62,594 nt of DNA from contig DAOTXP010000027.1 of NCBI GenBank assembly GCA_034435275.1, positions 1 through 62,594 on the forward strand, in the 5' to 3' direction. The stretch comes from JBFMCC01 sp034435275 (lineage in GTDB: Bacteria > Chloroflexota > Anaerolineae > Anaerolineales > Villigracilaceae). The notes below the pieces were generated by a model that saw only the letters and a program-made list of their open reading frames with translations, was not told where the DNA came from and ran no database searches. Position 1 is the first letter of the stretch, and every line of letters starts with the position of its first letter. A program made the translations under genes and the position numbers. Shown here in pieces: positions 49,921-58,674 of this stretch.

Positions 49921-50338
49921 AATTTGTTCAGTTGGAACCAGTCTATAACCGAACGGCCAATGGTGGAAAGAAACGATCCATGATCTAGCGGGTATAGTGT
50001 AAAAGAGGGGGATATCCGATTTCTACCCGTTCCTGATTGTAAATGGATTAATTGGGCAAAGTCGGCCTGAACTTATACCCGTATACCAGATATATACCGC
50101 GCGGGACTGATCTTTTTGGTGCTGTAGGACACTTTCGTAAGTCTCTGGGCGAACTATTACCCAAAATCGAACTGGGTAGCGCGGACCTGTCGCCTTCCGA
50201 TTCTTGAAAGTGTGCTTTTAGCCAATCCTCATTTAGAAAACGAGGGTTTTTTACCCAAGAATGTGGTTTAATGAGGATGTTAGGCACTTAACAGTTTTCA
50301 TCCAATATTCTGGATTTTCGCTCAAGTGTCCGTTTTCG
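49921..50338. other. intergenic region without a recognisable gene
   Basis: AT-rich, about 420 bp. It contains GTATACCAGATATATACC, a weak hairpin with a T-run (CCTC...GAGGGTTTTTT near 50230) and the inverted pair ATCCTCATT/AATGAGGAT. The only long frame (minus strand, 79 codons) has no RBS and looks spurious. It marks the end of the TPR operon and the change back to GC-richer DNA. Confidence 0.5.
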
Positions 50339-50410
50339 TGTCACCCGGAGCGTTAACGAAGGGTCCCTACCCCTGAAACCAGAGATTCTTCGCTCCGCTC
50401 AGAATGACAT
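50339..50410. repeat. MITE-like palindromic repeat
   Basis: TGTCACCCGGAGCG ... CGAAGGGTCCCTAC at the left and GAGATTCTTCGCTCCGCTCA then GAATGACA at the right form an imperfect 72-bp palindrome. It is the dispersed TGTCATTC...GAATGACA element widely seen in environmental genomes. It lies directly upstream of the MalT-type regulator. Confidence 0.65.
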
Positions 50411-50450
50411 GCGGAAGTCCTGATAGAGTCAATAAGGTATAAGGATTGAA

Positions 50451-53300
50451 ATGCCCTCTCATCCCGTTACCGAACTAAGACCGCCGCTGCTCAAGACAAA
50501 GATCTCTATCCCCCGGCTGCCAGGAGAATTCGTCCACCGGCCTCGGCTGACGGAGCGGATCCATCAAGGGGTGAAGGGTTCGCTGACACTGCTTGCTGCG
50601 CCGGCTGGCTTTGGAAAAACCAATCTCCTGATCGAATGGGCAAAAGAAACCACCCTGCCCGTGGCCTGGCTGACCATAGACAGCGACGATAACGATATCA
50701 GCCGCTTTATCCGCTATGTAATTGGTGCGCTGCAAACCCTCGAGCCGGGGTTGGGGGAAGAAGCAGTAGACCTGCTCGCATCCTCCAAGGACGATGGATG
50801 GAAGACCGGATTGACGCTGCTGATCAACGAGCTTTCCGTTCTTCCGAAGGAAGGGGTCCTGGTGCTCGATGATTTTCATGCTCTGGAAAATTCGACGATT
50901 CTACAGAGATTCGACTTCTATCTCAAACACTCTCCACCCAACCTGCACCTGATCATCGCCAGCCGCAGCGAGCCTGAGCTGGATCTGGCCTTCCTGCGCG
51001 CCAAGGGCCGCGTGCTCGAACTGGGCATTGATGATCTGCGCTTTACCGGCGAAGAGGTCGTGCAGTATTTCCAGCAGGTAATCGGGTTGGAGTTCCCGCC
51101 TGCGACGGTCCAGGCGCTGGTGGAACGTACCGATGGCTGGATCACCTCCCTGCAAATGGCCGCGATCTCTCTCAAAGACCAGGCCGATCCGGCAAACCTG
51201 CTGGCAAACCTGGAAGGCAAGTCACATTACCTGTCCGACTTCCTGGCTGAAGAGGTACTGGATCGCCAGCCGGGGGAGATTCGCCAGTTCCTGCTGAGAA
51301 GCTCGATTTTAGAGACCCTCAGCGGTCCGCTATGCCAGGCAGTCGTCAAACCAGACGCCCAGCCGGGGTATGGCGCGGTCATGTTGAACCGGCTCGAGCA
51401 TGCCAATTTGTTCCTCCTGGCGCTTGATGATCAGCACGAGTGGTTCCGTTACCACCCTCTGTTTGTCGATTTTCTGCGCCAGATTCAGGCGGAAGTCAAC
51501 CCAACTGAGATCCCTGAACTGCACAAACGGGCAGCAGGGTGGCTCGAAACAAACGGCAATTTTGATGAAGCTTTTCGACACGCTGTGGCTTCGCGGGATA
51601 TGGCATGGGCGGCCGATATGATCGAGCGTAATGTCCAGACGATGATCAATATGGGTGAAATGTCTGCCCTCGCTCGCTGGATAGGCAGGCTGCCGGAGGA
51701 GATTACCCACAAACGCCCGCTCCTCAGCCTAGGTTATGGCTGGGCGTTGATGGTAACTCACCAGTTGGATCTCGCTCGGTACTGGCTCGATGATGTACAG
51801 CGATACGTCGAACAGTTGGAAAAACAAAAGAAGGAAACGCCAGCCCCCGAAGCAACGGGAACCAGCGATGCTATTGGAAGTGTCGATCTGGCGGGAATTC
51901 GTGGTGGATTGGCGCTCTGTCAATCCTACCTGGCGATGTTGAAAGGCGACATGGTACAGGCTGCCAAGTTCTCCCAACAGGCGGCCAGATATCTTCCAAA
52001 AGAGAACGTATATCTTCAGAGCCTTATTTCTCTAGATGAAAGCATTACGCTTGTCTTCTCTGGCGAAACTCAGAAAGCGATCGAATCGTTGCGCGTGACG
52101 GCACGGCTCGCCCGCCAGGCAAATAACTCGCTGGTGATGATCATTGCCACCTGCGAAGTCGCAATTGTTCAACAGATTCAGGGCCAGCTCAGCAAAGCGT
52201 GGGAGACCCTGCAAAAAGCGCGGTATATAGCCATCGGTCCAGATGAGAAGCCTCATCCACTATCCTCCTTTATCGAGATCGTATTTGGCGAGATTTTGCT
52301 CGAACGCAATGAACTGGACGAAGCCAGCGACTACCTGGAACGCGGCGTCCGAGTCACCCAGTCGATGTGGTATCTTGGCAGCCTGGGCGGAATGCTTTAC
52401 CTCGCGCGTGTTCGCCAGGCGCTGGGGGATATCTCCGGCGCGCAGGAGGTCGTCGAGGAAATTGCGCGCAAAGCTCTCCATTCGGACGCCAACCAGTGGG
52501 ATAACGCCCTCGCTTCTGCCACCGCAGTCCGGCTGGCTGTTCAACGTGACGATCTGGCGACTGCGGAACAGTGGTGGAAAAAAGGCGATTTCCCCGATCT
52601 GAACACCCCGATCGCTTTAGAGGATTATCCTTACCACATCTTTGAATATCTGGCGCTCGCCCAGGCCAGGTTCCTACTGGTCAGGGGGCAAGAGACAGGC
52701 AAAGCACGTGATCTCAAGCAGGCTTCCGAATGGTTGGGAATGCTCCTGCCCGAAGCGGAACGGTTTCAACGGGTGAACTCGCAAATTCAAATCTTAATTT
52801 TGCAGGCGATGGCGCAATTTGCCCTCGGTAATGAACGGGGGATAAAAACCATGCTACGCGCCCTGGCATTGGGCGAGCCGGAAGGCTTCCGGCGTTTTTT
52901 CCTGGATGAAGATTGGCGGTTGGCTGAGCTCCTGCGCCAGTGCCGGGCCGCGCAGGAAGAAGCTGGCAGCCACCTCCCTTCCCTGGCCTTTATCGACAGT
53001 TTGCTGGAGGACATTCAGGGCAAGGAGATTGGACGGCAGGCCGGTCAAGAAACGATCGAAGAGACGGCAGCTCCAACAAAGGTGCATCTGGAAGATGGCT
53101 TTCCCATTTCCCTCTCGGCACGCGAGATGGAAGTGCTGGCATTGATTGCCGAGGGCAAATCCAATCAGGAAATTTCCTCACAATTGTATCTGGCGCTGAA
53201 CACGGTCAAGCGCCATGCCTATAACATTTACACCAAATTGGAAGTCAAGAAACGGACCCATGCCGTTTCAAGAGCCCGACAACTGGGCTTGATCCCATAA
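50451..53300 (+). CDS. MalT-type LuxR-family ATP-dependent transcriptional activator
   Basis: 949 aa. P-loop LLAAPAGFGKTNLLIEWA at about 45-60, Walker B GVLVLDDFHAL about 135, the MalT-like arm FLAEEVLDRQPGEIRQFLLR, many TPR-like helices (about 370-830), and a LuxR HTH at the C-terminus (LSAREMEVLALIAEGKSNQE, LALNTVKRHAYNIYTKLEV). Such proteins bind a small inducer and ATP, multimerise and activate promoters. It is placed just before the stress block with shared promoter boxes, so it is one candidate for their activator; its own promoter lacks the box. Confidence 0.93.
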   Translation: MPSHPVTELRPPLLKTKISIPRLPGEFVHRPRLTERIHQGVKGSLTLLAAPAGFGKTNLLIEWAKETTLPVAWLTIDSDDNDISRFIRYVIGALQTLEPGLGEEAVDLLASSKDDGWKTGLTLLINELSVLPKEGVLVLDDFHALENSTILQRFDFYLKHSPPNLHLIIASRSEPELDLAFLRAKGRVLELGIDDLRFTGEEVVQYFQQVIGLEFPPATVQALVERTDGWITSLQMAAISLKDQADPANLLANLEGKSHYLSDFLAEEVLDRQPGEIRQFLLRSSILETLSGPLCQAVVKPDAQPGYGAVMLNRLEHANLFLLALDDQHEWFRYHPLFVDFLRQIQAEVNPTEIPELHKRAAGWLETNGNFDEAFRHAVASRDMAWAADMIERNVQTMINMGEMSALARWIGRLPEEITHKRPLLSLGYGWALMVTHQLDLARYWLDDVQRYVEQLEKQKKETPAPEATGTSDAIGSVDLAGIRGGLALCQSYLAMLKGDMVQAAKFSQQAARYLPKENVYLQSLISLDESITLVFSGETQKAIESLRVTARLARQANNSLVMIIATCEVAIVQQIQGQLSKAWETLQKARYIAIGPDEKPHPLSSFIEIVFGEILLERNELDEASDYLERGVRVTQSMWYLGSLGGMLYLARVRQALGDISGAQEVVEEIARKALHSDANQWDNALASATAVRLAVQRDDLATAEQWWKKGDFPDLNTPIALEDYPYHIFEYLALAQARFLLVRGQETGKARDLKQASEWLGMLLPEAERFQRVNSQIQILILQAMAQFALGNERGIKTMLRALALGEPEGFRRFFLDEDWRLAELLRQCRAAQEEAGSHLPSLAFIDSLLEDIQGKEIGRQAGQETIEETAAPTKVHLEDGFPISLSAREMEVLALIAEGKSNQEISSQLYLALNTVKRHAYNIYTKLEVKKRTHAVSRARQLGLIP

Positions 53301-53301
53301 T

Positions 53302-53488
53302 TTTCCCCAATCTGAACTGACACTTTGATTGCTCTGCCGGACACCTGTATCCACCGCAGGCCGTCTCGCGCCGGCCGGCTCGTGGTCTGAACGTGCGGTG
53401 TTGGCAAATCCGGCGGATTATCGCGGATTTGTCACTCTGCAATAGGCAATTCGATTTCCTAATTTCCCCTAATCTGAATTGACACTTT
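53302..53488 (+). repeat. two copies of a 25-26 bp box before the first HdeD gene
   Basis: TTTCCCC(T)AATCTGAA(C/T)TGACACTTT occurs at 53302-53326 and 53463-53488. The second copy runs into the stress promoter A; the first stands just after the MalT-type gene without a complete promoter. The segment between holds a CAAATCCG/CGGATTTG hairpin without a T-run and no gene. Confidence 0.65.
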
Positions 53489-53534
53489 TATAGCACTTTG
53501 GATGCATGACAACTCCCCTGTCCGATAGTATCCT
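53483..53534 (+). promoter_or_regulatory. stress promoter A (HdeD 1 operon)
   Basis: CACTTT at 53483 and 53494 (11 bp period), ATGACA (53506-53511), 17-bp spacer, TATCCT (53529-53534). A 75-nt leader would follow. This is the first of four promoters with the same arrangement. Confidence 0.8.
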
Positions 53535-53615
53535 ATCGATAACAAACGTTTCGGATAATCTGTGTCGTGGAATACGGATATCCCAATCTCAAACTTTGTT
53601 CTGGAGGATACGACA

Positions 53616-54173
53616 ATGTTAGAAAAAATTTCTCGTAACTGGTGGATGTTCGCCCTCCGTGGCGTAGCAGCCATCATCTTCGGCGTCGTGGCGTTCGCCC
53701 GACCCGGACAGGCGCTGCAGGCCCTGGTTCTGCTGTTCGGCGCTTATGCGTTCGTGGACGGTATCTTTGCCATGTTCGCCGGCATCGCTGCCCGTGGATA
53801 CTTCGAACGCTGGTGGGCAATGCTGTTGGAAGGCGTGGCGGGGGTCGTCATTGGACTGTTGACCTTCTTCTGGCCCGGCATAACCGCACTCGTCCTGTTG
53901 TATTTCATTGCCACATGGGCGCTCATCACGGGCATTTTCGAGATCGTGGCTGCGATCCAACTCCGCCGTGTGATCACGGGTGAATGGATGCTGATCCTGG
54001 GCGGCCTGCTCTCGATTCTATTTGGCGTATCGCTGTTCGTTTTTCCGGCAGCGGGTGCTGTGAGCATGATTTGGGTGATTGGCATGTACGCCATCGTCTT
54101 CGGAATCTCGGAGATTATCTTCGCCTTCCGCCTGCACGGCCTGCGGCGAGAGTTCGAGAAAGCCACCAAATAA
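53616..54173 (+). CDS. hdeD: HdeD family membrane protein 1
   Basis: 185 aa with six hydrophobic segments. HdeD/DUF308 features: NWWMFALRGVAAIIFGVVAF, RPGQALQALVLLFGAYAFVD, the GYFERWWAMLLEGVAGVVIG segment and TGEWMLILGGLLSILFGVSL. HdeD contributes to acid resistance in E. coli; in other bacteria it is a stress-linked membrane protein of unclear mechanism. The start used follows CTGGAGGATACGACA; the track-like upstream extension has no RBS. A very similar copy is at 58060. Confidence 0.92.
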   Translation: MLEKISRNWWMFALRGVAAIIFGVVAFARPGQALQALVLLFGAYAFVDGIFAMFAGIAARGYFERWWAMLLEGVAGVVIGLLTFFWPGITALVLLYFIATWALITGIFEIVAAIQLRRVITGEWMLILGGLLSILFGVSLFVFPAAGAVSMIWVIGMYAIVFGISEIIFAFRLHGLRREFEKATK

Positions 54174-54244
54174 CGAATCGTTCACGACCTTTCGAGAGAA
54201 CCTCGAGGGTTTGTCGAACAAAATTCTGAGTAACAAGGAGAAAA

Positions 54245-55048
54245 ATGATGGACAAGATGCTTGTGATTGTATTCGATAGTGAGAGCCAGGCCTATGAAGG
54301 CTCAAAGGCGCTCCAAGAGCTGCAGAATGAAGGCAGCATCAATCTCTACGCAAAGGCTGTGATCGCCAGAGACACCAGTGGGAAGGTGGAGGTCAAGCAG
54401 GAGGGCGACATGGGCCCAGTCGGGACGGCCGTGGGCCTGCTCACCGGGAGCTTGATCGGCCTGCTGGGCGGGCCGGTAGGGCTCGCCATTGGCGCCAGCA
54501 TTGGGATGGCCGGGGGCGTGCTGTACGACCTGGCGCAGCTGGGGATCGGCGTGGATTTCCTCTCCGATGTCGAACAATCCCTGCTGCCGGGTAAAGTCGC
54601 TGTCGTAGCCGAAGTTTGGGAGGAGTGGACGATGCCGGTCGATACTCGCATGGAGGCCCTGGGCGGCGTTGTCTTCCGCCGCGCAAGCGTGGAAGTCGTG
54701 GACGAACAAATCGAGCGCGACGTTGCAGCGCTAAATGCCGAGCTTGCCGAGCTGGAAGCCGAACGTGACCAGGCGACCGGGGAGGCCAAAGTGAAACTCC
54801 AGGCGAAGGTGGACGCGGCCAAGAGCAAGCTGCAAGCCGCGCGGAACGCCATCCAGGCGAGAATCGAGGCCAGCCAGAAAGAGACGGAAGCGAAGATCAA
54901 GTCATTGCAGGAGCAGGCGGCCAAGGAAAGCGGCAAGCGGAAGGCCAAGCGCGAGGCGCGCATCGCCGAACTGAAGGCCGATCAGAAGCGGCGCAGCGAT
55001 CTGCTCAAGCAAGCCTGGGAACTCACCAAGAAAGCCCTGTCTGCTTAA
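54245..55048 (+). CDS. DUF1269-type glycine-zipper protein with C-terminal coiled coil
   Basis: 267 aa. Residues 1-145 resemble DUF1269: MLVIVFDSESQAYEGSKALQ, a glycine-rich hydrophobic hairpin (GTAVGLLTGSLIGLLGGPVG then LAIGASIGMAGGVLYDLAQLG) and VDFLSDVEQSLLPGKVAVVAE. Residues about 150-265 are a long Ala/Glu/Lys coiled coil (ELAELEAERDQATGEAKVKL). The glycine zipper suggests membrane insertion or oligomerisation, the coiled coil a cytoplasmic tether. Same transcript as HdeD 1, with a strong terminator after it. AACAAGGAG is the RBS. Confidence 0.85.
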   Translation: MMDKMLVIVFDSESQAYEGSKALQELQNEGSINLYAKAVIARDTSGKVEVKQEGDMGPVGTAVGLLTGSLIGLLGGPVGLAIGASIGMAGGVLYDLAQLGIGVDFLSDVEQSLLPGKVAVVAEVWEEWTMPVDTRMEALGGVVFRRASVEVVDEQIERDVAALNAELAELEAERDQATGEAKVKLQAKVDAAKSKLQAARNAIQARIEASQKETEAKIKSLQEQAAKESGKRKAKREARIAELKADQKRRSDLLKQAWELTKKALSA

Positions 55049-55065
55049 AGATCTGCCCTGAAACG

Positions 55066-55110
55066 AATATTGCAGCAAACGGCGCAAATGCCGCTTGCTG
55101 CAATATTTTT
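55066..55110 (+). terminator. rho-independent terminator after the DUF1269-type gene
   Basis: An 18-bp stem with one mismatch (AATATTGCAGCAAACGGC / GCCGCTTGCTGCAATATT), 6-nt loop, then TTT. It ends operon A just before stress promoter B. Confidence 0.9.
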
Positions 55111-55154
55111 AACCGTTCAGTGAGAAAGCATGAGGAAAGTTGGAGCAAGAATGG

Positions 55155-55206
55155 CACTTTTATAGCACTTTGGATTCATGACAGGCGGTGCTCTGACAGG
55201 TATCCT
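55155..55206 (+). promoter_or_regulatory. stress promoter B (GT28 gene)
   Basis: CACTTT at 55155 and 55166, ATGACA (55178-55183), 17-bp spacer, TATCCT (55201-55206). The 28 bp from CACTTT through ATGACA differ from promoter A by one base. Confidence 0.82.
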
Positions 55207-55251
55207 TTGAAGTGTTGCAAAGAAATGGACCATTCCCTTTTGGAGTGAATT

Positions 55252-56400
55252 ATGAAGCGTGTACTCATTTTGACAGCCGATTATGGTTATGGACATCGCA
55301 GTGCGGCGAATGCCATTGCCGCAGCGATGCAAGAAACCTATGGCAAAGCTTGCAGGGTGGAAATTGTCAACCCAATGGATGATCCCCGCGCCCCGGCTTT
55401 TCTCCGCGATGGAGTGAACGGTTACGACAAGATCGTTCGAATCGCGCCTGACCTGTATAAACTGGGATATCAGGTTGGCGATACCCGCGTGGGAAGCGAC
55501 CTTGTGAGGAACAGCCTGACGCTGATGCTATTCAACACGCTGCGTAAGATCATCCGCCAGAAGCAGCCCGATGTCATCGTCTGTCCATACCCATCCTATC
55601 AGGAAATTCTCACCGCAATATTCGACATTGAAAAATATCATATCCCAGTGGTCACTGTCGTGACCGATTTGGCGACTGTAAACCGATTATGGTTCCATCC
55701 GGGAGTAGATCTGTGCCTGGTGCCTACGCAAACTGTCTATGATTTGGCGGTCAAAGCCGGCCTGCCCTCGGAAAAAGTGAAGATCGTCGGTATCCCAGTC
55801 CGCCCTGAGCTAATAAAGGGAAATCAAGACCGAACCGCGATACGGAAAAGCATGGGGTGGCGAGAGGATCTCTTCACCGTCCTCGCCATTGGCAGCAAAC
55901 GCGTAGAACATCTTTACGATGCCCTGGACATCTTGAACCATTCTGGATTTCCTCTACAGTTGATCATTGCTGCCGGTGGAGACGAGGAATTCTATCAACA
56001 CTGCCAGGAAACGGATTGGCATGCGGAAACACATATCTACAATTTTGTTTCCGAAATGGGAACCTTTATGAGAGCCTCTGATTGCGTTTTGGGTAAAGCC
56101 GGTGGGCTGACTGTCTCCGAGGCGCTGGCGTGCGGCCTCCCCTTGATTCTGGTGGATATCATCCCTGGCCAGGAAACTGGGAATGCGGACTACGTGGTCT
56201 CAGGCAACGCGGGGGTGCTTGCGAACAATCCAACCGAGGTTCTCGAAGCGATGGCTCATTGGTTGGAAAAGGACCGACGCCATTATCAACAGCAGGCACA
56301 AAATGCCCATCGATTGGGACGCCCTCGGGCCGCGTTCGATATCGCCGAACAGGCCTGGGCTTTGGCCACAACGCGCGAAAAAGAGCAAATAACACTTTAA
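55252..56400 (+). CDS. GT28-family glycosyltransferase (MGDG synthase / UgtP-like)
   Basis: 382 aa. N-terminal MGDG-synthase domain with LTADYGYGHRSAANAIAAAM, acceptor-side TVVTDLATVNRLWFHPG, and a C-terminal GT-B half with GKAGGLTVSEALACGLPLIL and IIPGQETGNADYV (nucleotide-sugar site). These enzymes add hexose to diacylglycerol at the membrane. In this stress block it would change the glycolipid content of the membrane; the sugar and acceptor are inferred. No terminator follows, and promoter C overlaps its last codons. Confidence 0.92.
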   Translation: MKRVLILTADYGYGHRSAANAIAAAMQETYGKACRVEIVNPMDDPRAPAFLRDGVNGYDKIVRIAPDLYKLGYQVGDTRVGSDLVRNSLTLMLFNTLRKIIRQKQPDVIVCPYPSYQEILTAIFDIEKYHIPVVTVVTDLATVNRLWFHPGVDLCLVPTQTVYDLAVKAGLPSEKVKIVGIPVRPELIKGNQDRTAIRKSMGWREDLFTVLAIGSKRVEHLYDALDILNHSGFPLQLIIAAGGDEEFYQHCQETDWHAETHIYNFVSEMGTFMRASDCVLGKAGGLTVSEALACGLPLILVDIIPGQETGNADYVVSGNAGVLANNPTEVLEAMAHWLEKDRRHYQQQAQNAHRLGRPRAAFDIAEQAWALATTREKEQITL

Positions 56401-56444
56401 TGACACTTTGGATTCATGACGGCTCGTCCCGCTGAGAGTATGCT
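56393..56444 (+). promoter_or_regulatory. stress promoter C (PRC/BON operon)
   Basis: CACTTT at 56393 and 56404, ATGACG (56416-56421), 17-bp spacer, TATGCT (56439-56444). The first CACTTT lies in the end of the glycosyltransferase gene. An ATG in the -35 could be mistaken for a start codon. Confidence 0.8.
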
Positions 56445-56493
56445 TTCAATCATCAATTGCGCTGAATTTTTCACAGAACAGGAGATTGTGTTC

Positions 56494-57981
56494 ATGGCCG
56501 AACGAAGATGGGAAGTAAAAATTGGATCGACAGTCACCGCGACAGACGGCGACTACGGTCATCTGCAGCAGCTGCTGGTGGATCCACACCAGGGACGGGT
56601 AATCGCCTTACTGGTGTGGCCATATAAATTGATCCCACCTCAAACGGTTGTCGCGCCAGAGGCGGCCATCGCCGATGCTTCAGAAAATGAAGTGCGGCTG
56701 AACATCGGTCGGGAACAAGTGGAAGCGCTGCCAAAATATTGGCCCGATTCCGAGGTGGTCGTGGAAGGTCGTAATTGCGAAGCGGACGACGAATTGTATG
56801 CCGTCCGCAGGGAAAACGTGTTCGAGGTTGGGCGAGCACCAAGTTCGAGAGAACCAGGCATGGTCGAAGGCCGAATTACCGGTTCTGAGGGGAAATCCTT
56901 TGGACTTCGATTGCGCGCCGGCCAACAGGTATTCTGCCGTGGTGTACATGCCGGGTGGGTATCGCTGATCCTTCTTGACTCAAGCGGGCGAGTACACGGC
57001 TTCGTCTTGCATACCGGTCATCTTCATCTTATCGGCCGCGATCTGATTGTGCCGGCTGCCTGGGTGCAGGAAGTGGATCAGCAAAATGTGCATTTATCTG
57101 TTGAAAAGCGTGATCTGGAAAACCTGCCTGATTATTGCTCCGATGAGGTCTTGGGAGCGGCAGCGGACAACGTTCTATGGTCTGACGAAATCCTGCGCAA
57201 CACGGACTATAAGGAGATCGGCATATCGGCGGAGGATGGTGTCGTCAGTCTGCGAGGCCATGTTGTCACGTCGCGGAATAAAAGAAAAGCCGAAGATGCA
57301 ACCCGTTCCGTTCCAGGAGTACTCGGCTTGGTAAATGACCTGGTCGTGGATCAGGATCTGGTGCTTGATGTGGCGCAGGCTCTTGGAAAAAACGAACTTA
57401 CCCGGTCTGAGCGAATTTCTGTCGGCGTCCAAAATGGATTCATCACACTGAAGGGGTATGTTGACAGTGCGACCATACGAAATGCTGCCGAAACAATCGC
57501 AGCCAGCGTCCCTCAGGTGCGCGGAGTGATCAACGATCTCCAGGCGCCGAACGTGATCATCGATCCTGAAGAGCAGAAAGTCCGACAGCCTCGCATCGGT
57601 CAGCAAGTATATGCTACAGACATGCACCTGGGGCATGTAGAGAGCGTCGTCATTGATCCGCGTAACCGTCGCGTGATTGCCTTCGTTACCCGCGGGTGCT
57701 TTCCAGATCCCCGGAACAAAAGCAATTATAGAACGCCTGATGATGAGCCTGGGCTGGAAAGCAGAGTTGTGATCCCAATCGACGCGGTACGTGATGTAAC
57801 CAACAGTCCGGTGGTGCTGGATGTCAGCGGTGCTGAAACTGCTCTATATCGGGCATTCGATCCTGCCGACCTCATACACCCGCCTGCTGAGTGGCAGCCT
57901 CCCTATCCCTATCGCCGGGAACAGGTGTTCTTTGACAGGCGGAGATTGGAGGAACCAAAAAGGGAAAACAGCTCAACATGA
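56494..57981 (+). CDS. PRC-barrel / BON-domain protein, 495 aa
   Basis: Residues 1-75 form a PRC-barrel-like domain (VKIGSTVTATDGDYGHLQQL), a second such unit is at about 125-200, two BON domains occupy about 225-370 (ISAEDGVVSLRGHVVTSRNK; VGVQNGFITLKGYVDSATIR), and a third PRC-like unit follows (GQQVYATDMHLGHVESVVID). It ends PPAEWQPPYPYRREQVFF. BON domains bind membranes or lipids; PRC barrels mediate protein contacts. No signal peptide. The start MAERRWEVK has CAGGAG upstream. Confidence 0.85.
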   Translation: MAERRWEVKIGSTVTATDGDYGHLQQLLVDPHQGRVIALLVWPYKLIPPQTVVAPEAAIADASENEVRLNIGREQVEALPKYWPDSEVVVEGRNCEADDELYAVRRENVFEVGRAPSSREPGMVEGRITGSEGKSFGLRLRAGQQVFCRGVHAGWVSLILLDSSGRVHGFVLHTGHLHLIGRDLIVPAAWVQEVDQQNVHLSVEKRDLENLPDYCSDEVLGAAADNVLWSDEILRNTDYKEIGISAEDGVVSLRGHVVTSRNKRKAEDATRSVPGVLGLVNDLVVDQDLVLDVAQALGKNELTRSERISVGVQNGFITLKGYVDSATIRNAAETIAASVPQVRGVINDLQAPNVIIDPEEQKVRQPRIGQQVYATDMHLGHVESVVIDPRNRRVIAFVTRGCFPDPRNKSNYRTPDDEPGLESRVVIPIDAVRDVTNSPVVLDVSGAETALYRAFDPADLIHPPAEWQPPYPYRREQVFFDRRRLEEPKRENSST

Positions 57982-58059
57982 AAACGTTTCGAATAACCAA
58001 AAGAATATCAAAAATCATCGTTCGTAAAATTGCAAACCGAATCAAGAAAGGAAAAACTC

Positions 58060-58635
58060 ATGTTAACTAAACTTACTCAACTGTTTCGTAATTGGTGGCG
58101 CTTCGCGCTGCGAGGAGTGCTTGCCATCGTCTTCGGCGTTCTGGCGCTGATCTGGCCCGATTCAACGAAGCTGGCCCTGGTTCTGCTGTTTGGGGCTTTC
58201 GCGTTCGTGGACGGGATTTTCGCCGTGGCAACAGGTATTGCTGCCCGTGGCCATTTTGAGCGTTGGTGGGCAATCCTGCTGGAAGGAATCGCGGGAATCG
58301 TCATCGGAGTGTTGACATTCTTCTGGCCCAACATCACCGCGCTCGTTCTGCTCTATTTCATTGCAGCCTGGGCGGTCACAACGGGTATTTTTGAGATTGT
58401 GGCGGCAATCGAGTTCCGGCATGTGATTTCGGGGGAATGGGGAATGATCCTCGCCGGTTTGCTCTCGGTGCTGCTCGGCACCCTGCTGTTCGTGTTTCCG
58501 GGCGCGGGTATGGTGAGCGTCGTCTGGTTGATCGGCGTTTATGCAATCGCCGCGGGGATCATGGAGATGGTCTTCGCCTTCCGGCTGCGAAGCCTGGGGC
58601 ACAAGCTTGGGATTACCGGCACAGCCAATGCATAA
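58060..58635 (+). CDS. hdeD: HdeD family membrane protein 2
   Basis: 191 aa, six hydrophobic segments, and close to HdeD 1 throughout (NWWRFALRGVLAIVFGVLAL, HFERWWAILLEGIAGIVIGV, SGEWGMILAGLLSVLLGTLL). The two genes are duplicates separated by 4 kb in different operons under the same promoter type. RBS AAGAAAGGAA precedes the ATG. It is second in operon C, 78 bp after the PRC/BON gene. Confidence 0.92.
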   Translation: MLTKLTQLFRNWWRFALRGVLAIVFGVLALIWPDSTKLALVLLFGAFAFVDGIFAVATGIAARGHFERWWAILLEGIAGIVIGVLTFFWPNITALVLLYFIAAWAVTTGIFEIVAAIEFRHVISGEWGMILAGLLSVLLGTLLFVFPGAGMVSVVWLIGVYAIAAGIMEMVFAFRLRSLGHKLGITGTANA

Positions 58636-58674
58636 CGTCGACAGCTTGGGAAGATCTTGAAAGGAACAATAGCA

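Noticed and set aside
50048..50287. 79-codon minus-strand frame in the intergenic region before the MalT-type gene
   Set aside because: No Shine-Dalgarno, no recognisable motif and unusual composition; probably chance.
53347..53353. Promoter attached to the first TTTCCCC box at 53302
   Set aside because: The nearest TATCCA is 25 bp from CTGACA, too far for a sigma-A spacer, and the second CACTTT box is missing.
56416..56493. Upstream ATG (MTARPAES...) for the PRC/BON protein
   Set aside because: This ATG lies in the -35 element of promoter C and would precede the predicted transcription start; the ATG at 56494 has a good RBS.
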